A stretch of 64,000 nucleotides of DNA from Pseudomonadota bacterium (lineage in GTDB: Bacteria; Verrucomicrobiota; Verrucomicrobiia; Limisphaerales; SXTU01). The stretch is from the NCBI GenBank assembly GCA_009922615.1, contig RFVF01000018.1:1-64000 (forward strand), in the 5' to 3' direction. A program made the translations under genes and the position numbers. The notes below the pieces were generated by a model. That model saw only the letters and a list, made by a program, of their open reading frames with translations. It was not told the DNA's origin and did no database searches. This document shows positions 26,478 through 35,363 of this stretch, one piece after another. The first letter of the stretch is position 1. Each line of letters opens with the position of its first letter.

Positions 26478-27646
26478 CATTCGCGGTGCAGCACAGTGCC
26501 CTGCGCGACCTCTACGACAAGGTCGTCGCCGGGGAGCGCCTTTCCGACACCGATGCCCTGCGCCTCTTCGAGAGCAAGGACATCAACGCCGTCGGGGCCA
26601 TCGCGGACTTCGCGCGGCAGCGGAAGGTGGGTAACCGCGCCAGCTACATTCTTAACCGCTACCTCAACTACTCGAACTACTGCATTCTCTCCTGCCAGTT
26701 CTGCTCCTTCGCCCGCAAGAAGCGCGACAAGGACGGCTTCGAGTTGACCAGCGAGCAGATGGTGCAGAAGGCCCGCGAGGCGCTCGCGCTCGGCATCACC
26801 GAGTTGCACATCGTGGGCGGGCTGCACCCCTCGCTGCCGTTCAGTTACTACGTGGACTTCCTCAAGGCGCTCAAGGCGCTTGATCCCCGTCTGCAACTCA
26901 AGTGCTTCACCGCGATTGAAATCCTCCACCTCGCATGGCTGGCCAAGAAGTCGGTCGTCCAGACGCTCATTGAGCTCAAGGCCGCGGGCCTCGCCTCGCT
27001 CACCGGCGGCGGCGCGGAAATCTTCCGCAAGGAAGTCCGCCACGCCATCGCGCGGGGCAAAGAGAGCGCCGAGGAATACCTCGACGTCCACCGCACCTGG
27101 CATCGCCTCGGCGGGCGCAGCACCTGCACGATGCTTTTCGGCCACATCGAGAAGCTTGATGACCGCGTGCATCACCTGAGCCTGCTGCGCGCGTTGCAGG
27201 ACGAGACGCACGGCTTCACCGGCTTCGTGCCCCTGCCCTATCAGCCGGAGAACAACGACATCCCGGTGCGCGTGCCGCCGACGGGCTTCGACCAACTGCG
27301 CACCATCGCCGTGAGCCGGCTCTACCTCGACAACTTCGATCACATCACCGCCTACTGGGTGGGCATGGGCCTCAAGCTCGCGCAGGTGGCCCTCAGCTAC
27401 GGCGCGGATGACTTGCACGGCACCATCGTCGAGGAGCACATCTTCCACATGGCCGGCGCGCAGTCCCCGCAGCTCCAGACCGAGGCGGAGATGGTGAAGG
27501 CCATCCGCGAGGCGGGGCGAGTGCCGGTGCAGCGGGATACATTTTATGAGCCGGTGAGGGAATGGCCGGCAGAAGCTGCAAAAGCTGAGGCGCCAGCAAA
27601 CACCGTGAAAGCGATTGTGTCAGACAAGCACTTGGTGAAGTCATGA
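26474..27646 (+). CDS. mqnE: Aminofutalosine synthase (radical SAM)
   Basis: The protein has 390 residues. The radical SAM cluster motif is C70-x3-C74-x2-C77 (CILSCQFC), followed by LHIVGGLHPSLPFSYY, LTGGGAEIF and the late YGADDLHGTIVEEHIFHMAGA, all typical of MqnE rather than CofH. MqnE joins the chorismate-derived enolpyruvyl compound to SAM to give aminofutalosine. It overlaps dxr and mqnA by four bases each. Presence of MqnE and MqnA shows menaquinone is made by the futalosine route; MqnB/C/D are not in this window. Confidence 0.93.
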   Translation: MTFAVQHSALRDLYDKVVAGERLSDTDALRLFESKDINAVGAIADFARQRKVGNRASYILNRYLNYSNYCILSCQFCSFARKKRDKDGFELTSEQMVQKAREALALGITELHIVGGLHPSLPFSYYVDFLKALKALDPRLQLKCFTAIEILHLAWLAKKSVVQTLIELKAAGLASLTGGGAEIFRKEVRHAIARGKESAEEYLDVHRTWHRLGGRSTCTMLFGHIEKLDDRVHHLSLLRALQDETHGFTGFVPLPYQPENNDIPVRVPPTGFDQLRTIAVSRLYLDNFDHITAYWVGMGLKLAQVALSYGADDLHGTIVEEHIFHMAGAQSPQLQTEAEMVKAIREAGRVPVQRDTFYEPVREWPAEAAKAEAPANTVKAIVSDKHLVKS

Positions 27647-28530
27647 AAGACTCGGACAAACTCCCCGAGCTCCGCCTCGCCCCCATCGAGTCGGCGGACG
27701 ACCTCGCGCACCGCGTCGAGCGCGAGCAGCGCAGTGCGAACGTGCAGCGAGAGAGCGACCTCGAAAACTCCCTCGCTCCGTTCCGTGTCGGCTCCGTGCC
27801 GTATCTCAACGCCGTGCCGCTGACGCGCGGGCTGGAGAGCCAGATCGAGTTCATCCCACCCGCGCAGCTCGCCGAGAAGCTCCGGCGCGGCGACCTCGAT
27901 GCCGCGCTGGTCAGCATCACCGAAGTGCTCTTCCACGATGGCTACGACGTGCTGGACGGCATCGCGGTCGCGTCGCTGGGCGAAGTGTTCAGCGTCTTCC
28001 TTGCGCACCGCATCCCGCTGGAGCAGGTCACGGAAGTCTTCTGCGACACCGCCTCGCTCACCAGCGTGAACCTCTTGCGCGTCCTGCTCGCCGAGCGCGG
28101 GCTGAAGCCGGAGTTCAAGCCGTTGCCCAGCTACGCGGAGGCCGGCCAGCACGAGGCTGTCCTTCTGATCGGCAATCCTGCCATCGAGTTTCGCCGCGCG
28201 CCGCACGCGCATGAGATTTGGGACTTGGGCACAGCGTGGCTGGAGCTGACCAAGCTGCCGTTCGTGTATGCCATCTGGGCCTTGCGTCGCAGCAAGGACA
28301 ACGATCGCCTCCGTCGCCAGCTTCGTGAAGCCCGCGATTTCGGCATGGATACGCTGGACTACATCATCAGTTCCCGCTCGGACTACGACCTGAATTTCCG
28401 CCGCGACTACCTTGGCTGGCACATCCACTACCATCTCGGCGCAGACGAGAAGCGCGGCATTGCCAAGTTCATCGAACTGCTGCGCCAGCATTCGCCCCAG
28501 CCGGTGTTTCCGCCCCGCTTCGTGGTTTGA
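27643..28530 (+). CDS. mqnA: Chorismate dehydratase MqnA
   Basis: The protein has 295 residues. The conserved core starts near residue 47 with FRVGSVPYLNAVPLTRGL and continues with LRRGDLDAALVSITEVLFHDGYDVLDGIAVAS, CDTASLTSVNLLRVLL, VLLIGNPAIEF, WLELTKLPFVYAIW and a C-terminal DYLGWHIHYHLGADE. MqnA has a periplasmic-binding-protein fold but is cytosolic and removes water from chorismate in the first futalosine-pathway step. A charged ~45-residue N-terminal extension precedes the fold. The ATG overlapping the mqnE stop is the only natural start. Confidence 0.93.
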   Translation: MKDSDKLPELRLAPIESADDLAHRVEREQRSANVQRESDLENSLAPFRVGSVPYLNAVPLTRGLESQIEFIPPAQLAEKLRRGDLDAALVSITEVLFHDGYDVLDGIAVASLGEVFSVFLAHRIPLEQVTEVFCDTASLTSVNLLRVLLAERGLKPEFKPLPSYAEAGQHEAVLLIGNPAIEFRRAPHAHEIWDLGTAWLELTKLPFVYAIWALRRSKDNDRLRRQLREARDFGMDTLDYIISSRSDYDLNFRRDYLGWHIHYHLGADEKRGIAKFIELLRQHSPQPVFPPRFVV

Positions 28531-28629
28531 AACCCGAACTTTGGGCTTGGAGCAGCAGGCTCTTGGGCTACAGTCCCACCCCGTCAACTTTCACCCGCCG
28601 CATTGAGCGGCAATGAACACAAACAAGCT

Positions 28630-29538
28630 ATGCCAGAGAAAATTGGATTCGTCGGAGTCGGTCGCATGGGCGCCAACATGGCGCGCCGCCTCAAGGAAGT
28701 TGGTTATCCGGTCGTCGCCGTTTATGACGTGCGTGCCGCCGCCGCCCAATCGCTCGCCCAGGAAATCGGCTGCGAAGCCTGCGTCTCCCTCGCCCGCGTC
28801 ACCGCGCTCGCCGACGTGATCATCACCGTCGTGACAGATGACAAAGCGATGCTGAACATCTTCACGAACAAGAAAGACAATCTGCTCCAGGGTGCGGCCG
28901 GCAAGGTCTTCGTGAACTGCGCCACCATCTCGCCCAAAGTGCATGTCGAAGTCGCCAAGCTCGCCAAGAAGGCCAAGGCCGCGACGTTGGAAGCCTGCAT
29001 GGCCTCCAGCATCAACCAGGCGCGCGCCGGCACGCTCTATCTCATGTGTGCCGGGGAGGAGCAGACGTTCAATCAGGTGAAAGAACTGCTCGTGAAGCTC
29101 TCCGACGAGGGCAAGTTGCTCCGCTACATCGGCACCGCCGGCAAGGCCGCGCAGGTCAAGGCGCTGGTCAACATGGTCATGAACATCAACACCGCCGGCC
29201 TCGCCGAGGGCCTCGGCCTCGCCAGCTCGCTGGGCCTCGACCTCAAGACGGTCATGGAAGTCTTCAGCCAGACGGGCGCGAACAGCCGCGTGCTCGTCAC
29301 CGACGGCGAGGACATGATGAATCGCGACCACTCGTGCTTCTTCAGTGCGGCCCACGCCGCCAAGGACAGCGGCATTGCGCTGGGCATCGCGAAGGACCAA
29401 AAGCTAAATCTCCCGCTGGCCACCGCCACCTACGGCCAATACAGCAAAATGGTGAAGGCCGGGTTGGGCGAACTGGACAAGTCCGGCATTGCCGAACTCA
29501 CCTTTCCCGGTCGCGGGCCGAAGAAGGGTAAGAAGTAA
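28630..29538 (+). CDS. NAD(P)-dependent beta-hydroxyacid dehydrogenase family
   Basis: From ATG 28630 the protein has 302 residues. A Rossmann motif GFVGVGRMGANMA lies at residues 6-18. The family signatures are CMASSINQARAGTLYLMCAGE (substrate loop, with unusual ASSIN in place of the common APVSGG) and GKAAQVKALVNMVMNIN with the catalytic Lys. Such enzymes oxidise 3-hydroxyisobutyrate, 6-phosphogluconate-like or succinic-semialdehyde-type substrates; the precise one is unknown. A basic PGRGPKKGKK tail closes the protein. It follows mqnA by 99 bp and is closed by a clear terminator. Confidence 0.88.
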   Translation: MPEKIGFVGVGRMGANMARRLKEVGYPVVAVYDVRAAAAQSLAQEIGCEACVSLARVTALADVIITVVTDDKAMLNIFTNKKDNLLQGAAGKVFVNCATISPKVHVEVAKLAKKAKAATLEACMASSINQARAGTLYLMCAGEEQTFNQVKELLVKLSDEGKLLRYIGTAGKAAQVKALVNMVMNINTAGLAEGLGLASSLGLDLKTVMEVFSQTGANSRVLVTDGEDMMNRDHSCFFSAAHAAKDSGIALGIAKDQKLNLPLATATYGQYSKMVKAGLGELDKSGIAELTFPGRGPKKGKK

Positions 29539-29558
29539 ATTGCCCCAGCTCTCCATCA

Positions 29559-29590
29559 GCCTCCTGTCGCGCGTCGGCAGGAGGCTTTTT
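29559..29590 (+). terminator. Rho-independent terminator
   Basis: GCCTCCTG (29559-29566) pairs with CAGGAGGC (29578-29585), with inner pairs extending the stem, followed immediately by TTTTT (29586-29590). It lies 20 bases after the dehydrogenase stop codon and ends the dxr-mqnE-mqnA-dehydrogenase region. Confidence 0.85.
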
Positions 29591-29642
29591 CGTTTGATTG
29601 GAAGGCGGCCAGCGGCAGGACGCAGAAGTGCGCCACGCGCGG

Positions 29643-32342
29643 TCACTTCATTGCGGCCTCTTCCAGCTTCTCAATGCACACGGCGGTGATCTTGTATTCC
29701 GGGGTCTTGGTGTAGCGGTCGCGGTGCGAGGTCGTGATCTGGTTTAGGTGGATGCGCGTGGAGTGGAAGGTGGTGTAGATCTCACCGGGCTTCACGTGGT
29801 CGCTGATCTTCACGGGCAGGTCCGCTGAACCCTGCTCGCTGCGGAGGCGGACGATCTCGCCGTCAGTGAGGCCGAGCTTCGTCGCGTCCGTTGGGGAAAG
29901 CTGCAAGTAGTCGGTGGCGTGGATGCCGTCGTTGGGCGTGCGCGCGGTCTGCGTGGCGGCGTTGTATTGGTAGAGGTTGCGGCCGGTCGTCAGCAGGAAG
30001 GGGAATTCCTTCGTGGTCAGCTTCGGCGGCGCGACATATTCGATGCGGCGCAGCGCGGTGGTCTTGCCGTGGGTGAAATGATCGGTGTGCAGCGTGCTGG
30101 TGCCAGGGTCGTTTTCGTCGAGGCACGGCCACTGGAGGCCGCCCTGCTTGTCCATGCGCGCGTAGGTGATACCGGCGGCCTCGGGCCAGAGTGAGCGGAC
30201 TTCGTTCCAGATTTCCTCGGCGCTCTTCCATGCGAAGTGCTCGCCCTTGCCCATGAGCTTGGCGATGTCGCAGACGATTTCCCAATCGGAGCGCGCCTCG
30301 CCCTGCGGCGGCACGGCCTGGCGCACGCGCTGGATGCGGCGCTCGCCGTTCATGAAGGTGCCGTCCTTCTCGAACGAACTCGCGGCGGGCAGGAACACGT
30401 CGCCGAATTCCTTGGCCGTCTCGTTGATGAAAATGTCCTGCACGATAACGAGGTCGAGCTTCTCCATCGCCCGGCGCGTGTAGTGCATATTCGGGTTCGT
30501 CATCACGATGTCATAGCCGATGGACCACAGCACCTTCAGCTTCCCGGCGGCGGCGGCGTCCATCATCTCCATCATGTTGATGCCGGGATTGGTGGGCAGC
30601 GGCACGTGCCAGGCCTGTTCGAATCGCCCGCGATGTTCGGTGAGCGGCACGTAACCCGCCAGCAGCTTCGGCTCGGAGCCCATGTGCGGCGCGCCCTGCA
30701 CGTTGTTCTGGCCGCGCAACGGATTGATGCCGCAGCCGGGCTTGCCGATGTTGCCGGTGAGCAGCGCGAGGTTCACGAGCGCCATGATGCCCTCGGTGCC
30801 CTGGATGTGCTCGGTCATCCCGAGGCCGTGGACAGACAGTGACGGCTTGTTTGTCGCGTAAAGACGCGCGGCCTCGCGCACCTTTGCCGCCGGCACACCG
30901 GTGATGTGCTCCACCTTTTCCGGCGCGAACTGCTTCACGAACTCGCGATACTCGTTGAACTCCGTCAGCCGCGTGCGGACGAACTCCTCGTCCACGAGGC
31001 CCTCCTCGACGATGACCGCGCCAATCGAGTTAAAGAGCACAACGTTCGTGCCGGCGTGTAACTGGAGGTGAATCGTCGCGAACTCGTTCAGCTCAATCTC
31101 GCGCGGGTCCACGATGATGAGCTTCGCACCGTGACGCGCCGCCTGTTTGATGCGCGCGCCGGTGACGGGGTGGCCCTCGGTGGGGTTCACGCCCGCGACG
31201 AGAATGGTTTTGGCGAGCGCGATGTCATCGAGCGAGTTGGTCGCCGCGCCGGTGCCGAGCGTCATCTTCATCGCGGCGGCGGTCGGCGAATGGCAGACGC
31301 GCGCGCAGCAATCGATATTGTTCGTGCCGAGCACGACGCGCGCGAATTTCTGCGCAACGTAGTTTTCCTCGTTCGTCCCGCGCGCGGAGCTGAGCACACC
31401 GATGCTGTCCGGCCCGTGCTTCGCCGCGGCTTCGCGGAGCTTGTCCGCGATGAAGCAATTCACCTCGTCCCACGAGACCTTCTGCCATTCGCCATTGCGC
31501 CGAATCATCGGCGAGAGCGGGCGGTCCTTGGCGGTGATGTAGTCGAAGGCGTAACGGCCTTTCACGCAGGTGTGGCCGTGATTGCTCGGGCCTTCCATCG
31601 AGGGACGGATGGTGGTGATTTGCCCGTTGCGCGTGCCGACGTTCACCTCGCAGCCGGTGCCGCAGTAGGAGCAGATGGTCTTCGCCCAGTTCGTCGGCAC
31701 GCCGCGCTTGAGGATGCTGATGTCTTCGAGCGCGCCCGACGGGCAGGTGTCCACGCACGCGCCGCAACTCACGCAGCCGCCGTCCTGCAACGTCTCGCCG
31801 CGCACCGGCCCGATGCGCGTTTGGTCGCCGCGATTCCACGCCTTCCACACGAACTGCCCCTGCACCTCCTCGCAGATGCGCACGCAGCGGTAGCACGTCA
31901 CGCACTGCGTCATGTCCACGTTGATGTAGGGGTGCGTGGTGTCCTTCATGAAGGGCACCGCGGGCTGCGGCGCGTTGCGCGAACCGCGCGCCTTTACGTC
32001 ATACTCGCGGAGGTAACGGTGAAATTGTTTGTCGGGAAACTGCGCGACGGCCTCGGCGGGATAATCCTTCGCAAGCAAATTGAGCAACGTCTTGCGCACG
32101 CCCTGCACTTCGGGCGAGTGCGTGAGAATTTCCATTCCCGCGCGAAGCTGCGTGTTGCACGCGGTGACCAGTCCGTTCACGCCCTTGACCTCGACAGCGC
32201 AGAGACGGCACGAGCCGTAAGGCTGGATGCGGTCGTCGTGGCAAAGCGTCGGCACCTCGACGGCGAGCTGCTTGAGCGCCTGGTTGATCGTGAGCCCTTC
32301 GGCGAAAGAATGCGACTGGCCGTTTATGGTTACTTGAAGCAT
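29643..32342 (-). CDS. fdhA: NAD-type formate dehydrogenase, molybdopterin large subunit
   Basis: The protein has 899 residues. Order of parts: an N-terminal [2Fe-2S] domain (CHDDRIQPYGSCRLC), a linker, two ferredoxin-type clusters (CVTCYRCVRIC and CVSCGACVDTCPSG), the molybdopterin-domain cluster (CSYCGTGC ... CVKGRYAFD), and the active-site block CCARVCHSPTAA near residue 345, which uses Cys rather than selenocysteine. The C-terminal MopB domain includes RNLYQYNAATQT and GEIYTTFHSTRIHLNQIT. The His-Cys3 cluster segment usual between the first two domains is degenerate (QFHRYLREYDV, no cysteines). It oxidises formate to CO2 and overlaps its partner gene by 13 bp. No gamma subunit or FdhD is in the window. 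Confidence 0.93.
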   Translation of the reverse strand: MLQVTINGQSHSFAEGLTINQALKQLAVEVPTLCHDDRIQPYGSCRLCAVEVKGVNGLVTACNTQLRAGMEILTHSPEVQGVRKTLLNLLAKDYPAEAVAQFPDKQFHRYLREYDVKARGSRNAPQPAVPFMKDTTHPYINVDMTQCVTCYRCVRICEEVQGQFVWKAWNRGDQTRIGPVRGETLQDGGCVSCGACVDTCPSGALEDISILKRGVPTNWAKTICSYCGTGCEVNVGTRNGQITTIRPSMEGPSNHGHTCVKGRYAFDYITAKDRPLSPMIRRNGEWQKVSWDEVNCFIADKLREAAAKHGPDSIGVLSSARGTNEENYVAQKFARVVLGTNNIDCCARVCHSPTAAAMKMTLGTGAATNSLDDIALAKTILVAGVNPTEGHPVTGARIKQAARHGAKLIIVDPREIELNEFATIHLQLHAGTNVVLFNSIGAVIVEEGLVDEEFVRTRLTEFNEYREFVKQFAPEKVEHITGVPAAKVREAARLYATNKPSLSVHGLGMTEHIQGTEGIMALVNLALLTGNIGKPGCGINPLRGQNNVQGAPHMGSEPKLLAGYVPLTEHRGRFEQAWHVPLPTNPGINMMEMMDAAAAGKLKVLWSIGYDIVMTNPNMHYTRRAMEKLDLVIVQDIFINETAKEFGDVFLPAASSFEKDGTFMNGERRIQRVRQAVPPQGEARSDWEIVCDIAKLMGKGEHFAWKSAEEIWNEVRSLWPEAAGITYARMDKQGGLQWPCLDENDPGTSTLHTDHFTHGKTTALRRIEYVAPPKLTTKEFPFLLTTGRNLYQYNAATQTARTPNDGIHATDYLQLSPTDATKLGLTDGEIVRLRSEQGSADLPVKISDHVKPGEIYTTFHSTRIHLNQITTSHRDRYTKTPEYKITAVCIEKLEEAAMK

Positions 32343-33838
32343 GGCTCAACCTCCGAGGGATAGTAGCGCAGGATGGATTCCGCAAAACGCGCGAGGCCCG
32401 TGCCGTGGCCGCAAAGGCTCGCGAGCTTGAGCGCGGTGACGAGTTCGTGGCACTCGCGCAGGTCGGCCTTCGTCGCGTCGCCCGCGCAGGCGTTTGCGAA
32501 AATTTCCTCCACGCGCCCGCTGCCGCTGCGGCACGGCGTGCACTTGCCGCACGACTCGTAGGCGCCGAAGGAGAAGACGTGCTCCATCAACTCCGGGATG
32601 GACGTGTGCTCATCGAATGCCACGACGCCGCCGTGGCCGACGCCCGCGCCGATGGCGGCGAGTTCCTCGAATCCGAGCGGCGTGTCGATGAGGTGCGGCG
32701 GAATGATGCCGATGATGGGGCCGCCGATGAGCACGGCCTTGAGCTTGCCGCCGCCGCACAGTCCGCCGCCGATTTCCTCGACGATGTGCCGCACCGTGAC
32801 GCCGAATTCGACTTCGTAAAGTCCGGGGCGGCTGAACAGCGAGTTGAGCGAGAGCGCCTTTGTGCCGCGGCTCTTGTTGAATCCGAGCGCCGCGTAAGCC
32901 TCGCCGCCGTGAGTGACGATCCACGGCACGTTCACAAGCGTCTCGACGTTGTTGAGCAGCGTCGGCTTGTCGAACAGCCCGCGCTCGGTCGGATACGGCG
33001 GACGCGCCATGACTTCGGGGCGCTTGCCCTCGATGGAGCGGAGCAACGAAGTCTCCTCGCCGCAAACGTAACTGCCGTGGCCGGTATAGACTTCGAGCTC
33101 GAACGCGAAATCTTTCCCACCAACCTTCGGCCCCAGCCAACCCGCCGCGCGCGCCTCGGCGATGGCTTCGCGCAGCACTTGGTTCGCGAACGGATATTCG
33201 AGGCGGCAGTAGATGTAGCCCTTGCTCGCTCCGACCGCGTAGCCCGCGAGGATCATGCCTTCGATGAGCACGTGCGGATCGTCCTCCATCAGGTAGCGGT
33301 CAATGTAAGCGCCGGCATCGCCCTCATCGGCATTGGCCACGACGTATTTCTCGCCCGGCGGCTGCGACGCGACTGCGCGCCACTTGCGTCCGGCGGGGAA
33401 GCCCGCGCCACCGCGTCCGCGCAGTCCCGATGCCTCCACGGCAGCGAGCACTTGCTCGGGAGTTCCCGAGAGTGCCTTCGCCAGCGCCGCGTAGCCGCCG
33501 AGCTTTTGATACGCAGCGAACGTCCGCGCGCCGCCCGCCGCGATGCGACCGAGCACGATGCCATGCTTGGAGAAAACCTTCACCGGCGGACGCGGGTTGG
33601 TCTGGCCTTTGGCCGGTGCCGCGAAACATTCACCGAGGCAATAGACGCGCGGATTCTGCGCGTTCGCCTCCGCCCACAGCGCGGGATTGAGATGCCGCGC
33701 CGCAAAACACGCCGTCCCCTGACACGCTTTCCCGACGTGCTCAGCGTGCGGCAAGTGGTAGAACGACTCGACGTCCGGCGCGAGCGCGTGTGGAGGACGG
33801 GCCAGATTGACGCGTGAGGTCGCGGGAGCAGCTTGCAT
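32330..33838 (-). CDS. fdhB: Formate dehydrogenase NADH-binding subunit (NuoF-like)
   Basis: The ATG at 33838 gives 502 residues; a GTG at 33871 would add 11. Residues ~30-75 are a shortened NuoE-like [2Fe-2S] domain, C39-x4-C44 and C67-x3-C71. The NuoF body follows: GLRGRGGAGFPAGRKW, ANADEGDAGAYIDRYLME (FMN/NADH sites), YVCGEETSLLRSIEGKR, and a C-terminal [4Fe-4S] site SCGKCTPCRSGSGR with SLCGHG. It passes electrons from the large subunit to NAD. The gene starts first and overlaps fdhA, so the two are one operon. A GGGAC-N4-GTCCC palindrome lies 38 bases upstream of the ATG. Confidence 0.93.
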   Translation of the reverse strand: MQAAPATSRVNLARPPHALAPDVESFYHLPHAEHVGKACQGTACFAARHLNPALWAEANAQNPRVYCLGECFAAPAKGQTNPRPPVKVFSKHGIVLGRIAAGGARTFAAYQKLGGYAALAKALSGTPEQVLAAVEASGLRGRGGAGFPAGRKWRAVASQPPGEKYVVANADEGDAGAYIDRYLMEDDPHVLIEGMILAGYAVGASKGYIYCRLEYPFANQVLREAIAEARAAGWLGPKVGGKDFAFELEVYTGHGSYVCGEETSLLRSIEGKRPEVMARPPYPTERGLFDKPTLLNNVETLVNVPWIVTHGGEAYAALGFNKSRGTKALSLNSLFSRPGLYEVEFGVTVRHIVEEIGGGLCGGGKLKAVLIGGPIIGIIPPHLIDTPLGFEELAAIGAGVGHGGVVAFDEHTSIPELMEHVFSFGAYESCGKCTPCRSGSGRVEEIFANACAGDATKADLRECHELVTALKLASLCGHGTGLARFAESILRYYPSEVEPCFK

Positions 33839-33875
33839 GATTTCAGAAAAGACGTGTCCCAAACCGATCACCCCC

Positions 33876-33889
33876 GGGACCTATGTCCC
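33876..33889. promoter_or_regulatory. GGGAC-N4-GTCCC palindrome upstream of the formate dehydrogenase
   Basis: A perfect 5+5 palindrome (GGGAC, CTAT, GTCCC) sits 38-51 bases upstream of the probable fdhB start. Flanking CCCC and GGGG runs extend the symmetry to about 26 bases. Position and symmetry suit an operator or a leader hairpin. I cannot name a regulator. If the GTG at 33871 is the true start, the element overlaps the ribosome-site region. Confidence 0.45.
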
Positions 33890-34046
33890 TGTGGGGCAGG
33901 CTGAATCGGGTCTGCGCGGCGTTCATTTCGACCGAGCATCGGCAACTCCGGCGGCGCTGCAACTTTTTTCATTTTTGAGAGCAAGGTTAATTTCTTTCCG
34001 AAAGCCGGTTTCAAAGAGGAGCCGCCTTCCGGGCCAGCGCTTTCGG

Positions 34047-34589
34047 CTAATGAAAGTTCTGCGTCACCAGCTTCAGGTGCGCCTTGCCTTCCGGGTAAGT
34101 GATGACGTAGGCGGTGTCATAATCGGAATCTTTCCATTTAGGCGGTTCGGGTGTGACGCCCAACGCACCGGCGAGCGCGGGCAGATGTTCGTGCACCCAG
34201 CAAATGACGACGATTTTTCCCTGATAGCGCGCGTCGGTGAACAGCACCTGTGCAAGCCGGGCGTAATCCTTCGACTCAAACGGAGTGTCGATTTCCAGCT
34301 TTAGCTTGCTGGCCACGGGCACGAGGGTCTCGCGAGGACGCTGGCCGTGACCTTTGTGAGTCGGATGGCTGGCGATCAGGATGTCGAGTGATCCAAAACG
34401 CGCGACGTGCTTGTCCTTGGTAAAGAAGGCAACCAGCGCCTTGGAACGAGCGACCCCTTCCTTGGACAAATGCAACGCTTCGGGATCATCCGGTTTCTCA
34501 CCGTGACGAATGACGATGATGGCCTTGGGTTGCCCACCAGCAGGCAACAGCGACAAGAGCAGCAGGACCAAAACCGCAGCGGGCTTCAC
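34047..34589 (-). CDS. Exported histidine phosphatase-like protein
   Basis: A GTG at 34589 gives 180 residues with an immediate signal peptide (KPAAVLVLLLLSLLPAGG). The phosphohistidine motif IRHGEKP (R28-H29-G30-E31) follows, as in phosphoglycerate-mutase-like phosphatases, with LSKEGVARSKALVAFF and the SHPTHKGHGQRPRET block after it. A second active-site histidine is plausible in VICWVHEHLPAL. The substrate is unknown; export suggests hydrolysis of extracellular phosphate esters. The upstream frame beyond the GTG is not credible. Confidence 0.75.
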   Translation of the reverse strand: MKPAAVLVLLLLSLLPAGGQPKAIIVIRHGEKPDDPEALHLSKEGVARSKALVAFFTKDKHVARFGSLDILIASHPTHKGHGQRPRETLVPVASKLKLEIDTPFESKDYARLAQVLFTDARYQGKIVVICWVHEHLPALAGALGVTPEPPKWKDSDYDTAYVITYPEGKAHLKLVTQNFH

Positions 34590-34654
34590 GGCGCTGTTGG
34601 TAGCGCGTCGGCAGTAGGCTGTCCAGCGCCCGACCGTCCAAGGAGCGCGACTCA

Positions 34655-35269
34655 CTACTTGTTAAGCGCCTCGAAAACCTTGCCCACGAGTTTCTCGGAG
34701 GGCTTGAGCGTTTGCTGGCCGGGCTGCCAGCGGGCGGGGCAAGCCTCGGCCGGATGGGTCTCGAGATAGGTGTTCGCCTTGAGCTTGCGCAGGAGCTCGG
34801 CCATATCGCGCCCGACGTTGTAGTAGTTGACCTCGGAAGTGACGAGCTTGCCGCCGGGGCTGATCAGAAACGTCCCGCGCAACGCCAAGCCGGACAGTTC
34901 ATCGTAAACACCGAACATTCGGGCGACGCGCCCCGTGGGATCAGCTCCCATGGTGTATTTCACCCCTTCGAGCAGTTTCTCCGAATTGCGCCAGGCTAGG
35001 TGGGCGAACTTGGTGTCGGAGGAAACCGAGACGATCTTCACGCCGAGCGCCTCAATTTCAGGCTGCACGGAAGCGAGGTCGGCCAGCTCGGTCGGGCAGA
35101 CGAAGGTGAAATCAGCCGGATAAAAGACCAGCACGGTCCACTTGCCCCGGGCTTTTTCCTCGGCCAAGGCAAACTTGCCGAACGAGCCTTCGGCCGGCTC
35201 GTAGGTTTCCATCGTGAAGTCCGGCACATCCATGCCGACCGAGATCAGGCGCTGCGTGTTTGTTTCCAT
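34655..35269 (-). CDS. Typical 2-Cys peroxiredoxin (AhpC/Prx1 type)
   Basis: The 204-residue protein from ATG 35269 has the peroxidatic C58 in YPADFTFVCPTEL and the resolving C177 in EACPARW, plus the Prx signature ALRGTFLISPGG. It reduces hydrogen and alkyl peroxides using thioredoxin or AhpF-like electron donors. The flavoprotein encoded just upstream (35364-36764) has a redox-active disulfide but is closer to dihydrolipoamide dehydrogenase, so it is not an obvious AhpF. The 94-bp gap upstream contains an AT-rich stretch (AAAATAATTT) that could be a -10 region close to the start. Confidence 0.95.
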   Translation of the reverse strand: METNTQRLISVGMDVPDFTMETYEPAEGSFGKFALAEEKARGKWTVLVFYPADFTFVCPTELADLASVQPEIEALGVKIVSVSSDTKFAHLAWRNSEKLLEGVKYTMGADPTGRVARMFGVYDELSGLALRGTFLISPGGKLVTSEVNYYNVGRDMAELLRKLKANTYLETHPAEACPARWQPGQQTLKPSEKLVGKVFEALNK

Positions 35270-35363
35270 AACGTAAATTATTTTGGCTAGTTGAAGCCCG
35301 CGATCCATCGTGGGCACCGGGAGCACTAAACGGTTTCCGGCTGATGTCAACTGCGGCGGGCAA

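Noticed and set aside
31290-31330. Possible selenocysteine codon in fdhA
   Set aside because: The active-site codon is a cysteine codon and no in-frame TGA interrupts the gene.
31068-33817. Long plus-strand open frames (431 and 470 codons) opposite the formate dehydrogenase genes
   Set aside because: They are Arg/Ala/Val-rich antisense shadows of fdhA and fdhB, which carry clear domain signatures.
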